Source: Actinomadura chibensis NBRC 106107 (GTDB lineage Bacteria > Actinomycetota > Actinomycetes > Streptosporangiales > Streptosporangiaceae). From it: DNA of 64,000 nt. Below, one piece after another: positions 10,342 through 19,397 of this stretch; the first letter of the stretch is position 1; each line of letters begins with the position of its first letter. The notes below the pieces were generated by a model. The model was not told where the DNA came from. It worked only from the letters and a program-made list of their open reading frames with translations, and did not search any database. Location: the NCBI RefSeq assembly GCF_001552135.1, contig NZ_BCQP01000068.1, forward strand, positions 1 through 64,000, given 5' to 3'. The translations under genes and the position numbers were made by a program.

Positions 10342-11733
10342 ATGGGACGACGGGGTCGGCGTAAAGACCAGGGGGACGGGCGCGCGGCGGCGGAGCCCGG
10401 CGACGACGAGCTGATCGCGCGGGTCCGCGCGGGCGACGTCGCCGCCTACGGGACGCTCTACGAACGCCACGCGGACGCCGCCCGCGGCCTCGCCCGCCAC
10501 CTCACCGGACGGGACGGCGCGGGCGACGCCGAGGACGCCGTCCAGGACGCGTTCGCCAAGGTGCTCGACGCCCTCGAACGCGGCGGCGGGCCCGCCGGGA
10601 GCTTCCGCCCCTACCTGCTCACCGCCGTCCGCAGGGCGGTCTACGACCGGGCCCGCGCGGAGCGGCGCGTCCACCCCACCGGCGAGATCGAGGACTTCGA
10701 CCCCGGCGCGCCGTTCGCCGACCCGGCGGTCGACGAGCTGGAGCGCTCGATGGTCGCGGCGGCGTTCCGCTCGCTGCCCGCCCGGTGGCAGACGGTGCTC
10801 TGGCACACCGAGGTCGAGCGCGCCAAGCCCGCCCAGGTCGCCCCGCTGCTCGGGCTCAGCGCGAACGCCGCCGCCGCGCTCGCCTACCGGGCCCGGGAGG
10901 GGCTGCGCCAGGCGTACCTCCAGATGCACCTCGACGCCGCCGCCGCGGACGGCGCGTGCCGTCCCGCGCTGGAGCGGCTCGGCTCGTACGTGCGCGGGGC
11001 GCTCGCCAAGCGCGACGCCCGCAAGGTGCGGCGGCACCTGGACGGCTGCGCGCGCTGCGAGGCCGTCCACGCCGAGCTGGCGCACGTGAACAGCGCGCTT
11101 CGGGGCGTGCTGGGGCCGCTCGTCCTCGGGACGGCGGCGTCCGGATACCTCGCGTCCAAGGGCGGCGCGCTCCTGTGGTTCCGGAAGCTGCCGAGGCGGC
11201 GGCAGCGGCAGGCGGTGAGCGGCGGCGTGGTCGCGGCGGCGGCGGCCGCGGCGATGGCGATGATGCTGGTGTCCAGCGAGGAGCCGACGGCGCCCGCGCG
11301 CGTCCCGCCCGCCGCCGCCGAGCCCACCGCCGCGCCGCCCGCCCCCACGCCGCCGCCCGCGCCGCTCACGCCGCCGCCCGCCGTCCGGCGGGAGCGGCCG
11401 ATGGCCGAGCCGCCGAAACACGTCCCGCCGCGCAAATCCGTCGCGCGGAAACCGCCGGTGCGAAAACCTCCCGTGCGGAAACCGCCGAAGCGTCCCGACC
11501 GGCCGAAACGGCCGGAACGGCCGAGCCTGATCCTGGTCCACCTCCAACTGCGCACGACACCCGGTGGTCCCGAAATCGACATCCGCATTAGCGCCGACCT
11601 ACCGCGGCCTTTTCCGCGCGCCGTCCCGCATCGGCGCGCGCACGCCGCGCCCCGGCACGCGCCCCGCCACTCGAACATCCATTCCGGGCGCCATGGGCGG
11701 TTGAAGCCCGGGTCTCGGGGGCACCGGGGCTGA
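10342..11733 (+). CDS. ECF sigma factor fused to zinc-finger anti-sigma-like domain and TM anchor
   Basis: A 463-residue fusion. Residues about 20-190 are a sigma-70 region 2 plus region 4 pair (LIARVRAGDVAAYGTLYERH; PLLGLSANAAAALAYRAREG). Residues about 200-260 hold a zinc anti-sigma motif HLDGCARCEAVH (Hx3Cx2C). A hydrophobic segment rich in Ala and Val follows near 292-310, then an Ala/Pro-rich tail with a KPPVRKPPVRKPP repeat and a basic, His-rich C terminus. The arrangement suggests a sigma factor held at the membrane by its own anti-sigma module and released by cleavage or conformational change. No separate anti-sigma gene is adjacent. The family is known in actinobacteria; the regulon is unknown. 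Confidence 0.88.
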   Translation: MGRRGRRKDQGDGRAAAEPGDDELIARVRAGDVAAYGTLYERHADAARGLARHLTGRDGAGDAEDAVQDAFAKVLDALERGGGPAGSFRPYLLTAVRRAVYDRARAERRVHPTGEIEDFDPGAPFADPAVDELERSMVAAAFRSLPARWQTVLWHTEVERAKPAQVAPLLGLSANAAAALAYRAREGLRQAYLQMHLDAAAADGACRPALERLGSYVRGALAKRDARKVRRHLDGCARCEAVHAELAHVNSALRGVLGPLVLGTAASGYLASKGGALLWFRKLPRRRQRQAVSGGVVAAAAAAAMAMMLVSSEEPTAPARVPPAAAEPTAAPPAPTPPPAPLTPPPAVRRERPMAEPPKHVPPRKSVARKPPVRKPPVRKPPKRPDRPKRPERPSLILVHLQLRTTPGGPEIDIRISADLPRPFPRAVPHRRAHAAPRHAPRHSNIHSGRHGRLKPGSRGHRG

Positions 11734-11985
11734 CCCGGCACCGGCTGCTTCCCGTAAAGATCACGGGGAAGGACGGGGCCGGGCCGAAAGGGCTGGTAGC
11801 GTCCGCCGCGGCTCCCGAATCTTTGTTACCGGGGAGTCGCCAACCGACGGCCTGCCGTGAAAGAGTGGCGAATCGCCGTATTGGCCTACCGGGTTGCCGC
11901 GCTTCACTACGCTATAGGCGACCCGGGGACACATACGCCGGATGGGCATGCCGTGAACTCCCGTGTTGAGGAAGGGCGGTGTCGC

Positions 11986-13293
11986 ATGGATCGCTGCGCG
12001 CTGTTCGTAGACGCCGGCTACCTGCTGGCAGACGGCGCGATGGCGGTGCACGGCACACGCCACCGCGAGACCGTCTCGTGGGACTTCGGCGGCCTCCTGC
12101 AACTCCTCGGCAACCTCGCCCGGGAACGCACCGGGATGCCGCTGCTGCGCTGCTACTGGTACGAGGCGACCGTCGAGGGGCGCCGCTCCCCCGAGCACGA
12201 CGCGCTCGCCGACCTGCCCGGCCTGAAGCTCCGGCTCGGCCGCATCCGGCCCGGCCGCCGCGAGGGCGTCGACACCGAGATCCACCGCGACCTGATGACG
12301 CTCGCCCGCAACGCCGCGCTCGCCGACGCCGTGCTCGTCAGCGGCGACGAGGACCTCGCCCAGATCGTCGCCGACGCGCAGGACCTCGGCATCCGCGTCA
12401 CCGTCGTGCACGTCGCCGTCGACGGCAACTGGACGATCTCCCGCGTCCTGCGGCAGGAGTGCGACGACCTCATCGAGATCGGGTCCGGGCACCTGCGCCC
12501 CTACGTCAACCTGCTCGCGGGCGTCGACTCCGGCTCGACGCTCGGCGCGACCCCGCTGTCCAACGGGCACGGCGGGCACAGCGCGAACGGGCACGGCGGG
12601 TCGCTCGGCCCGCTCCAGCCCGCCGCGCAGAACGGGCCGCCGCCCGCGACGCCGATCGCCGGGCCGCCGCTGCCGGCGGCGGCGCCGTCCGTCCGCGACC
12701 TCGGCCCGGCGATGGGCGGCGGCAGCGGGCTGACCGGCCCGAACAGCACCGGCGGGCTCGGCACCGGGCCGATGCCGCTGCCCGACAGGTCCGGCGCGCC
12801 GTCGTACACGACGGGCGGGCAGCAGCTTCCGCTGCAGTCCCCTGGGCCGTCCTCGACGTCGCCGGTCCCGGCGCCGCCCGCCGCGCCCGCGCCCGCGCAG
12901 CCGCCGTCCGCCGGGCCGCAGTACTCGCCGTCGCCCGTCCCGGCGCCGTCCCCGCCCCCGCCGCCGCAGACCATGCAGCAGGACGGACGGCACGGCCCCT
13001 ACACCGGCCCGCAGCAGATCTCGCCCGTCCCGGTGCAGCAGACCACCCCGACCCTGGCGGACGCGGTCAAGGCCGCCCACCAGGAGGGCCAGGACTTCGG
13101 CGAGTCCGTCGCGCGGGACGCGCCCGCGCTGTGGCTGGAGGCCGTCCTCGCCCGAAAACCGCGGATGCCGTCCGACCTTGAGGCGCGGCTCCTGCAGGGT
13201 TCGTCCCTGCCGATCGACTTCCTCCTGCACGACGAGGTGCGGCACGCGCTGCGCCGCGGATTCTGGGACGCGCTCGAACGTTCCCGCAGGTGA
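11986..13293 (+). CDS. NYN-domain (PIN-like) ribonuclease family protein
   Basis: Predicted RNA-acting protein of about 435 residues. The N-terminal NYN domain (about 3-165) has the acidic residues of PIN-like nucleases: Asp in LFVDAGYLL, Asp in GVDTEIHRDL, and the SGDEDL segment. A long Gly/Pro/Ser-rich linker (about 185-350) leads to a conserved C-terminal helical domain. I choose ATG 11986, which has GAGGAAGGGCGG just upstream; an in-frame GTG at 11952 and the start at 11857 would only add unconserved residues. It stands alone; the next gene begins 80 bp downstream. Its RNA target cannot be inferred. Confidence 0.87.
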   Translation: MDRCALFVDAGYLLADGAMAVHGTRHRETVSWDFGGLLQLLGNLARERTGMPLLRCYWYEATVEGRRSPEHDALADLPGLKLRLGRIRPGRREGVDTEIHRDLMTLARNAALADAVLVSGDEDLAQIVADAQDLGIRVTVVHVAVDGNWTISRVLRQECDDLIEIGSGHLRPYVNLLAGVDSGSTLGATPLSNGHGGHSANGHGGSLGPLQPAAQNGPPPATPIAGPPLPAAAPSVRDLGPAMGGGSGLTGPNSTGGLGTGPMPLPDRSGAPSYTTGGQQLPLQSPGPSSTSPVPAPPAAPAPAQPPSAGPQYSPSPVPAPSPPPPPQTMQQDGRHGPYTGPQQISPVPVQQTTPTLADAVKAAHQEGQDFGESVARDAPALWLEAVLARKPRMPSDLEARLLQGSSLPIDFLLHDEVRHALRRGFWDALERSRR

Positions 13294-13373
13294 GCTGACA
13301 GGTAAGCACCGGTATTCCACGATCATCGTCGATTCGCCCGCTTCGGTCGCGCGGCGCCGGGTAGCGTTGAAGC

Positions 13374-14021
13374 GTGACGCATGTGACGGAAGACGATCTC
13401 GACGATCTGGAGTTCGACACCCTGCGCACCGGCGATCACATCTCGGCGGCCCGCAGGCTGTCCGAGCTGGCCGAATCGGTGTCGGGCGGGGTGACGCGCG
13501 CCAACGTCCTGCTGCGCGCGGGCGAGCAGTGGCAGCACGCCGGCGACCACGGCAAGGCCGCCGAGCTGTACCGCAAGGCCCTGGACGACGGCGGTGAGAC
13601 CTACGGCGACCCGCGCGCCTACCTCGCCGACGCCCTCTTCGAGCTCGGCCGCGCCGACGAGGCCCGCGCCCTGGTCGAGCAGATCCGCGCCGACCGTCCG
13701 CGCGACCCGGAGGTGTACCGCGCCGTCGCCGAGGTGCTGTACGCGCAGGGCGACGCGACCGGCGCCCACGAATGGGCCACCAGCGGCGCCGACGTCATCC
13801 TCGCCCTCCGCGACCGCGCCGTCGGCACCGGCATCGGCGGCGGCCCCGACGAGCCGCCCGCCCCCGGCGCCGACACCCTCACCCCGGGCCCCGACGACGT
13901 CGCCCTGGCCGAGGACAGCCTCGAAGCCCTCCTCCGCCTCCGCTACCGGGCCCGCATAGACCTGGGCCGCAGCGAAGACGACTACGACGCCCTTCTGGAC
14001 GACCTACTGAAGAATTCTTGA
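13374..14021 (+). CDS. tetratricopeptide-repeat protein
   Basis: Soluble 215-residue helical protein with about three TPR-like helix pairs between residues 20 and 135, for example NVLLRAGEQWQHAGDHGKAA and AYLADALFELGRADEARALV. TPR arrays are scaffolds for protein contacts; no enzymatic motif is present. The start is GTG 13374 (GTG 13383 is also in frame). The C-terminal 30 residues are acidic. No partner can be named, and the gene is not clearly in an operon, since its 3' neighbour is convergent 21 bp away. Confidence 0.8.
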   Translation: MTHVTEDDLDDLEFDTLRTGDHISAARRLSELAESVSGGVTRANVLLRAGEQWQHAGDHGKAAELYRKALDDGGETYGDPRAYLADALFELGRADEARALVEQIRADRPRDPEVYRAVAEVLYAQGDATGAHEWATSGADVILALRDRAVGTGIGGGPDEPPAPGADTLTPGPDDVALAEDSLEALLRLRYRARIDLGRSEDDYDALLDDLLKNS

Positions 14022-14042
14022 CCCACCCCCGGACGCTCGGGC

Positions 14043-14558
14043 TCAAAGTGAGCTGATTAGGTCGCGTAGGGCTTGGGGCAGTGGGGTTTGAGGGTCTTGG
14101 TCCTTGGTGGGCCAGCCTCTTAGGTGGGCCTCTCTGAGGGCTTGGTCGTGGGCTTGGCCGACCGGATGGGTGCGGAGGTAGCCGCAGGGCGCCTCCGGCC
14201 AATCTGGGGGCATCGGGACGTCGTTCTCCGGCGCGGCGTGGTCGTGGCGGAGCGGGTGCGGGAGGTCGGCGTCCACGAAGACGTAGCCGCCGATCGGACG
14301 GTGCGCGGCGCGCTGCGCGAGGGCGAGGCCGGGCAGCAGCGGGCCCGCGGCACCGCGCGCGACGAGGACGAGCGGCGGCACCGGCCCGGACGCGCCGACG
14401 AGCAGCGCGGCGCGGGCGATGTAGCGGGGGCCGGTCTCGTCCGGGACGTCGGGCGCGCGGACGTCCAGCCCGGCCGCGCGGAGCGCCGCGGGCAGGTCTC
14501 CCCACGCGGCCGAGGTCTCCTTCGGGGCGTGCAGCAGGACGAGCGTTCCCGGCGTCAT
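14043..14558 (-). CDS. small alpha/beta-hydrolase-like protein
   Basis: Protein of about 171 residues. The N terminus TLVLLHAPKETSAAWGDLP resembles the first strand and oxyanion loop of alpha/beta hydrolases, and a later segment (PPLVLVARGAAGPLLPGLA) sits where the nucleophile elbow GxSxG would be. Here that segment reads ARGAAG, so the nucleophilic serine is absent. It is therefore either a degenerate hydrolase or a non-catalytic relative. ATG 14558 is used; GTG 14567 is an alternative. It is divergent from pyrE (59 bp apart). Confidence 0.65.
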   Translation of the reverse strand: MTPGTLVLLHAPKETSAAWGDLPAALRAAGLDVRAPDVPDETGPRYIARAALLVGASGPVPPLVLVARGAAGPLLPGLALAQRAAHRPIGGYVFVDADLPHPLRHDHAAPENDVPMPPDWPEAPCGYLRTHPVGQAHDQALREAHLRGWPTKDQDPQTPLPQALRDLISSL

Positions 14559-14617
14559 GCCGGGCACCGTACACGGGCGGCGCGCGGCGGCGCCGGACGG
14601 GTGGCTAGGGTCTGAGC

Positions 14618-15154
14618 GTGAGCGATCGCGATGAGCTGCTGCGGATGATCAAGGAGAAGGCCGTCGTGCACGGGGACTTCGTGCTGTCCTCGGGCAAGCG
14701 GGCCTCCTGGTATGTGGACCTGCGCCGGGTGACCCTCGACGGGGCGACGGCGCCGCTGGTCGGACGCGTCATGCTCGACCACACCGCCGACCTCGGCTAC
14801 GACGCGGTGGGCGGGCTCACGCTCGGCGCCGACCCGGTCGCGACGGCGATGCTGCACGCGGCGGCGGCGCGGGGACGGGTGCTGGACGCGTTCGTCGTCC
14901 GCAAGGAGGGCAAGGCGCACGGGCTGCAGCGGCGCATCGAGGGCCCGGACGTGACCGGGCGGCGGGTCCTCGCCGTCGAGGACACCTCGACCACGGGCGG
15001 GTCGGTGCTGACGGCCGTGGAGGCGCTGCGGGAGGCGGGGGCGGAGGTCGTGGGAGTCGCGACGATCCTGGAGCGGGGGGCGGCCGGGCGCATCGCCGCG
15101 GAGGGGCTGCCCTACCGGCACCCGTACGACGTGGCCGACCTCGGTCTTTCCTAG
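14618..15154 (+). CDS. pyrE: orotate phosphoribosyltransferase
   Basis: Pyrimidine biosynthesis enzyme that joins orotate to PRPP to give OMP. The 178-residue protein shows the type I PRTase fold: the hood/N-terminal region with FVLSSGKRASWYVDLR, the flexible loop with RKEGKAHG and the PRPP-binding motif VLAVEDTSTTGGS (about 118-130). The length is usual for actinobacterial PyrE. It is a single-gene unit here, not with other pyr genes. Its stop codon lies inside a 17-bp tandem duplication shared with the 3' end of the convergent gene. Confidence 0.96.
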   Translation: MSDRDELLRMIKEKAVVHGDFVLSSGKRASWYVDLRRVTLDGATAPLVGRVMLDHTADLGYDAVGGLTLGADPVATAMLHAAAARGRVLDAFVVRKEGKAHGLQRRIEGPDVTGRRVLAVEDTSTTGGSVLTAVEALREAGAEVVGVATILERGAAGRIAAEGLPYRHPYDVADLGLS

Positions 15155-15174
15155 CTTTCGGTCTTTCCTAGCTA
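15141..15174. repeat. 17-bp tandem duplication spanning two convergent stop codons
   Basis: TCGGTCTTTCCTAGCT occurs at 15141-15156 and again at 15158-15173, a direct repeat with a 17-bp period. The first copy contains the last codons and TAG stop of pyrE (15152-15154); the end of the second contains the stop of the minus-strand gene (15172-15174). It looks like a recent slippage duplication in which neither reading frame was lost. Confidence 0.85.
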
Positions 15175-15630
15175 GCGGGACCTGACGAACCACTGCGCGC
15201 GTTCGCCCGCGGGCTCGCGCGGCTGCAGCTTGCCGTAGATGACGACCTGCAGCGACCCGCCGTTGGCGGCGACGACCTGGAGGGGCGCCTCCCGGTACTG
15301 GAGGGTGTCGCCGGTCTTGAGCGTCCCGTTGGTGAGCACCCTGCCGCTGGTGTCGGCGATCCGGACGACGACCGGGGTCGCCGGGCCGATCACCCGGATC
15401 ACCAGGGGCAGCACGACCGTCGGCGACGTGGTGGCGTCCGGCGACGTCGACCCGGCGCTCGCGTCGGACGGTGAGACCGCCGCGGAGGGCCCCTTGGGGT
15501 CGGGTTCGCCGGTGACCGCGTTGACCAGAGCCATGGCGCCCACCACGAGGAGGGCCAGAGCCGCGATCACGGCCACGGCCGCGATCAGGATGCGCGCGAG
15601 ACCCCTAGGGTCCGACCGATGACGTCCCAC
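15172..15630 (-). CDS. membrane-anchored DUF4115/RodZ-C-like protein
   Basis: Type II-like membrane protein of 152 residues: a short basic N terminus, one transmembrane helix (about 12-38), a Ser/Thr/Pro-rich linker (about 42-75) and a C-terminal beta domain (about 75-140, PLVIRVIGPATPVVVRIADT) that resembles the DUF4115 domain at the C terminus of RodZ. RodZ links cytoskeleton and cell wall, but this protein lacks the HTH domain, so that role should not be transferred. It begins at GTG 9 bp after the DedA gene stop, so the two are probably co-transcribed. Confidence 0.7.
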   Translation of the reverse strand: MGRHRSDPRGLARILIAAVAVIAALALLVVGAMALVNAVTGEPDPKGPSAAVSPSDASAGSTSPDATTSPTVVLPLVIRVIGPATPVVVRIADTSGRVLTNGTLKTGDTLQYREAPLQVVAANGGSLQVVIYGKLQPREPAGERAQWFVRSR

Positions 15631-15639
15631 ATGGGGAGG

Positions 15640-16365
15640 TTAGCGATAACTGTCACCGCTGAGCGACGGACGTGACTCTTCGGGGCCATTCTTATCTGGA
15701 CCCTGGTCCGCTTTACGTCCCTTCATGATCTCCCGGATGATCGGGATCACGGAAAGGACCAGGATGACGCCCACTCCCGGCAGGATGTAGCGCTCGACGT
15801 CCGGGACCTCGGAACCGAGGAAGTGCCCGAGGATGAACAGGGCGTCCGTCCAGAGGATGCCGCCGACGCAGTTCCAGATGAAGAACTTGCGGGACGGCAT
15901 GCCGAGCATCCCGGCGAGCGGGTTGAGGAACGTCCGGACGATGGGGATGAACCGGGCCAGCACCACGGCCTTCGCCGGGCCGAACCGGTTGAAGTAGTGC
16001 TCGGCCTTCTCGACCCATTCCTGCTTGAAGATGCGCGAGTCGGGCCGGTCGAAGAGCTTGCGCCCGTAGCGGGCGCCGAGGAAGTGCCCGAGCTGGGCGC
16101 CCGCGATCGCCGCGACCGGGCCGCCGACCAGCAGCCAGGGCAGTGACAGCGGCTGGAACTCCTGCCCGTTGACGGTCGAGACCGCCGTGAGGATCCCCGC
16201 CGTGAACAGCAGCGAGTCGCCCGGCAGGATGCAGCCGAAGAGCAGCCCGGTCTCCGCGAAGATGATGGCGAGGACGCCGATCGTCGCGAACGTCCCGAAC
16301 AGCTGCAGCCACGCCTCCGGGTGCAGGTACTCGGTGATGCCAAGGGGAAGGGCCGTGAGATCCAC
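15640..16365 (-). CDS. DedA-family membrane protein (VTT domain)
   Basis: Integral membrane protein of 241 residues. The VTT/SNARE-associated domain shows the family motifs: FAETGLLFGCILPGDSLLF near residue 36-54, and the FIPIVRTFLNPLAGMLGM segment near 140-157 with the conserved Arg and Pro. DedA proteins act in flipping undecaprenyl phosphate or phospholipids and in membrane homeostasis. The hydrophilic tail after about residue 215 is unconserved. The start is GTG 16365. The gene leads a two-gene operon with the small membrane protein downstream and is divergent from fba (171 bp). Confidence 0.92.
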   Translation of the reverse strand: MDLTALPLGITEYLHPEAWLQLFGTFATIGVLAIIFAETGLLFGCILPGDSLLFTAGILTAVSTVNGQEFQPLSLPWLLVGGPVAAIAGAQLGHFLGARYGRKLFDRPDSRIFKQEWVEKAEHYFNRFGPAKAVVLARFIPIVRTFLNPLAGMLGMPSRKFFIWNCVGGILWTDALFILGHFLGSEVPDVERYILPGVGVILVLSVIPIIREIMKGRKADQGPDKNGPEESRPSLSGDSYR

Positions 16366-16536
16366 ACCGCGAGCGTACCTTTCCCGGGCCTCCGATTAGG
16401 CGGGATACTGAGCGTGGACGGCATGCCGGACCCGAAATCGCGTGACCTGGGCGCTCGCCCGGGTACGCGGACGACCGGGTCCTACCGCCCGGCGGGGACG
16501 CCCGGCGGCACCGCGCACACGAAAGGACGCTGACCA

Positions 16537-17559
<1,023 letters not shown>

Positions 17560-17684
17560 CCGCCAACGGCTGACGCGATAACGGGACGTGCCGTCCGGTG
17601 CCCGTCCAGGGATGGTCCCCCGGGCGGGCACACCGCTGTTTCGGCGGAGCGTTGCCCCACGAGACTCCGGGTAGGCTCCGGAAC

Positions 17685-18134
17685 GTGGCACTGCCCCGCA
17701 CGTACGAGTCACAGAACTGCTCGGTCGCCCGGTCGCTTGAGGTCGTCGGCGACCGCTGGACGATGCTGCTGATCCGCACCGCGTTCCAGGGCGTGCGGCG
17801 GTTCGACGACTTCCAGGACGTCCTCGGCGTGGCCCGCAACGTCCTCACCGACCGGCTGAACCGGCTGTGCGCCGAGGGGATCATGCGGCGCGTCCCGTAC
17901 CAGGAGCGGCCGGAGCGGTTCGAGTACCGGCTGACCCGCAAGGGCGTCGAGCTGTGGCCCGTGATCATGACGCTGCTGATGTGGGGCGACCGGCACTACG
18001 CGCCGGAGGGGCCGCCGCTGATCATCGGCCACCGCGGCTGCTCCGGACGGCTCACCCCCCAGTTCACCTGCGATTCCTGCGGCGCGCAGCTCGGTCCGGG
18101 GGACGTCGAGCCGATCCCCGGCCCGGCCGCCTGA
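17685..18134 (+). CDS. HxlR-family transcriptional regulator
   Basis: Winged-helix DNA-binding protein of 149 residues. The start is GTG 17685, which gives the family N terminus MALPRTYESQNCSVARSLEV. The conserved redox-type cysteine is Cys12 and the WTMLLIR helix and RFDDFQ-N-LTDRLNRL recognition region follow. Some HxlR proteins use that cysteine to sense aldehydes or oxidants. The C-terminal tail contains a CDSC pair and a further cysteine (residue 117), possibly metal binding. It lies between fba and an acetyltransferase; its target is unknown. Confidence 0.9.
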   Translation: MALPRTYESQNCSVARSLEVVGDRWTMLLIRTAFQGVRRFDDFQDVLGVARNVLTDRLNRLCAEGIMRRVPYQERPERFEYRLTRKGVELWPVIMTLLMWGDRHYAPEGPPLIIGHRGCSGRLTPQFTCDSCGAQLGPGDVEPIPGPAA

Positions 18135-18172
18135 CGCATTCACAGTTGCTTCACGCTACTTTCTGCGGTCCA

Positions 18173-18736
18173 ATGAGTTTTATGACGCAACTCGGCGGGC
18201 GCGGGGGACGCGCCGACGACGTCCGGATCCGCCCGTACGGGTACGGCGACCGGGAGCGGGTCCGCCGGATGTCGGCGCGGCTGTCGACCGCCAGCCTCTA
18301 CACACGCTTCTTCTCCGGGACGCCCCGCATCCCCGACCACTACCTCCGGCTCCTCGACGGCGTCGACCACTGGGACCGGGACGCCCTGGTCGCCCTGGAC
18401 GGGGACGAGATCGTCGGCGTCGCCGAGTACGTCCGCGACGCGGCCCGGCCCTGGCGCGCGGACGTCGCCGTCCTCGTCTGCGACCCCTGGCAGCGCCACG
18501 GCCTCGGCACCACGCTCGTCGCGTTCCTGTCGAAGCTCGCCGAGCGGCGCGGGGTCACCGAGTTCGACGCGGACGTCGTCCTCACGAACCGGGGCGCGGT
18601 GCTGTTCCTGCGGCGCGGCTGGCCGGCGGCCCGCTCGACCAGGGACGGCGAGTCCGCGCGCTACCGCCTGCCGCTGCCGATGCCCGCCCCGGCGCCCGCG
18701 GGGGCGATCGCCGGGGTGGCGTCCGACCTGCGGTGA
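18173..18736 (+). CDS. GNAT-family acetyltransferase
   Basis: N-acetyltransferase of 187 residues. The GNAT core runs from about 15 to 160; motif A, CDPWQRHGLGTTLVAFL (Q/RxxGxG), binds the pyrophosphate of acetyl-CoA, and the C-terminal ANRGAVLFLRRGW-like segment LTNRGAVLFLRRGWPA is typical of motif B. The substrate is not predictable. ATG 18173 is used; ATG 18182 is also in frame and neither has a clear Shine-Dalgarno site. It lies 38 bp after the HxlR gene. Confidence 0.88.
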   Translation: MSFMTQLGGRGGRADDVRIRPYGYGDRERVRRMSARLSTASLYTRFFSGTPRIPDHYLRLLDGVDHWDRDALVALDGDEIVGVAEYVRDAARPWRADVAVLVCDPWQRHGLGTTLVAFLSKLAERRGVTEFDADVVLTNRGAVLFLRRGWPAARSTRDGESARYRLPLPMPAPAPAGAIAGVASDLR

Positions 18737-18782
18737 CGCCCCGGTTGGTGCGGGCGGGCCGGGCCGACCTACGATGACCCGC

Positions 18783-19196
18783 ATGACCCAGAACCTGCTC
18801 GGCGGCCCGCCTCCGACCGAACTGCCGGACAACGCGGAGGCCCGCACCGCCCTCGCGAACGGCGTCGACCCGTTCGAGGTCGCCGCGCGGCACCCGGACC
18901 ACCCGGCGGCGTGGGCCGCGCTCGCCGACCGCGCCTTCGCGAACGGCAGCGTCATCGACTCGTACGCGTTCGCCCGCACCGGCTACCACCGGGGCCTCGA
19001 CCAGCTCCGCCGGGCCGGGTGGCGGGGCCAGGGCCCGATCCCGTGGGAGCACGAGGCGAACCGCGGGTTCCTGCGCTCCCTGCACGCCCTCGGCCGGGCC
19101 GCCGCCGCGATCGGCGAGGACGACGAGGCCGAGCGCTGCCGCACGTTCCTGCGCGACAGCAGCCAGACCGCCGCGGACGAGCTCGCCGCGTCCTAG
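18783..19196 (+). CDS. DUF3151 family protein
   Basis: Conserved actinobacterial protein of about 137 residues with no assigned function. The start MTQNLLGGPPPTELP matches the family N terminus, so ATG 18783 is preferred over ATG 18774. The sequence is mostly helical and has the conserved blocks VAARHPDHPAAWAALADRAF and RTGYHRGLDQLRRAGWRG, which resemble TPR helices. Its place just upstream of purA and downstream of fba is conserved in actinobacteria, which hints at a link with central metabolism. Confidence 0.88.
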   Translation: MTQNLLGGPPPTELPDNAEARTALANGVDPFEVAARHPDHPAAWAALADRAFANGSVIDSYAFARTGYHRGLDQLRRAGWRGQGPIPWEHEANRGFLRSLHALGRAAAAIGEDDEAERCRTFLRDSSQTAADELAAS

Positions 19197-19341
19197 CCCG
19201 GGGCCCATCGCCGACCTGGCCGAGGGGCCGCTACGTCCCGAGCCGATCGGGCGGGCCGATCGGGTGGGCCGCCCCTGACCGGCGCCGTTGTTCGCCTCCG
19301 GTTTCCTTGCCGCTCAGGTGCGGGTACGCTTTGATCGCAAG

Positions 19342-19375
19342 AGGCCCCTTCGCGCGCTTGCTGCGACCGGGGCCT
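19342..19375 (+). promoter_or_regulatory. stem-loop in the purA leader
   Basis: AGGCCCC (19342-19348) pairs exactly with GGGGCCT (19369-19375) across a 20-base loop, ending 22 bp before the purA start and next to its AAGGAAAG ribosome-binding site. It could modulate translation or act as a weak terminator for upstream transcription. A tandem 13-bp repeat, GCCGATCGGGCGG then GCCGATCGGGTGG, lies upstream at 19242-19267. Confidence 0.4.
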
Positions 19376-19397
19376 TCGTCGTGGGAAGGAAAGCGGC

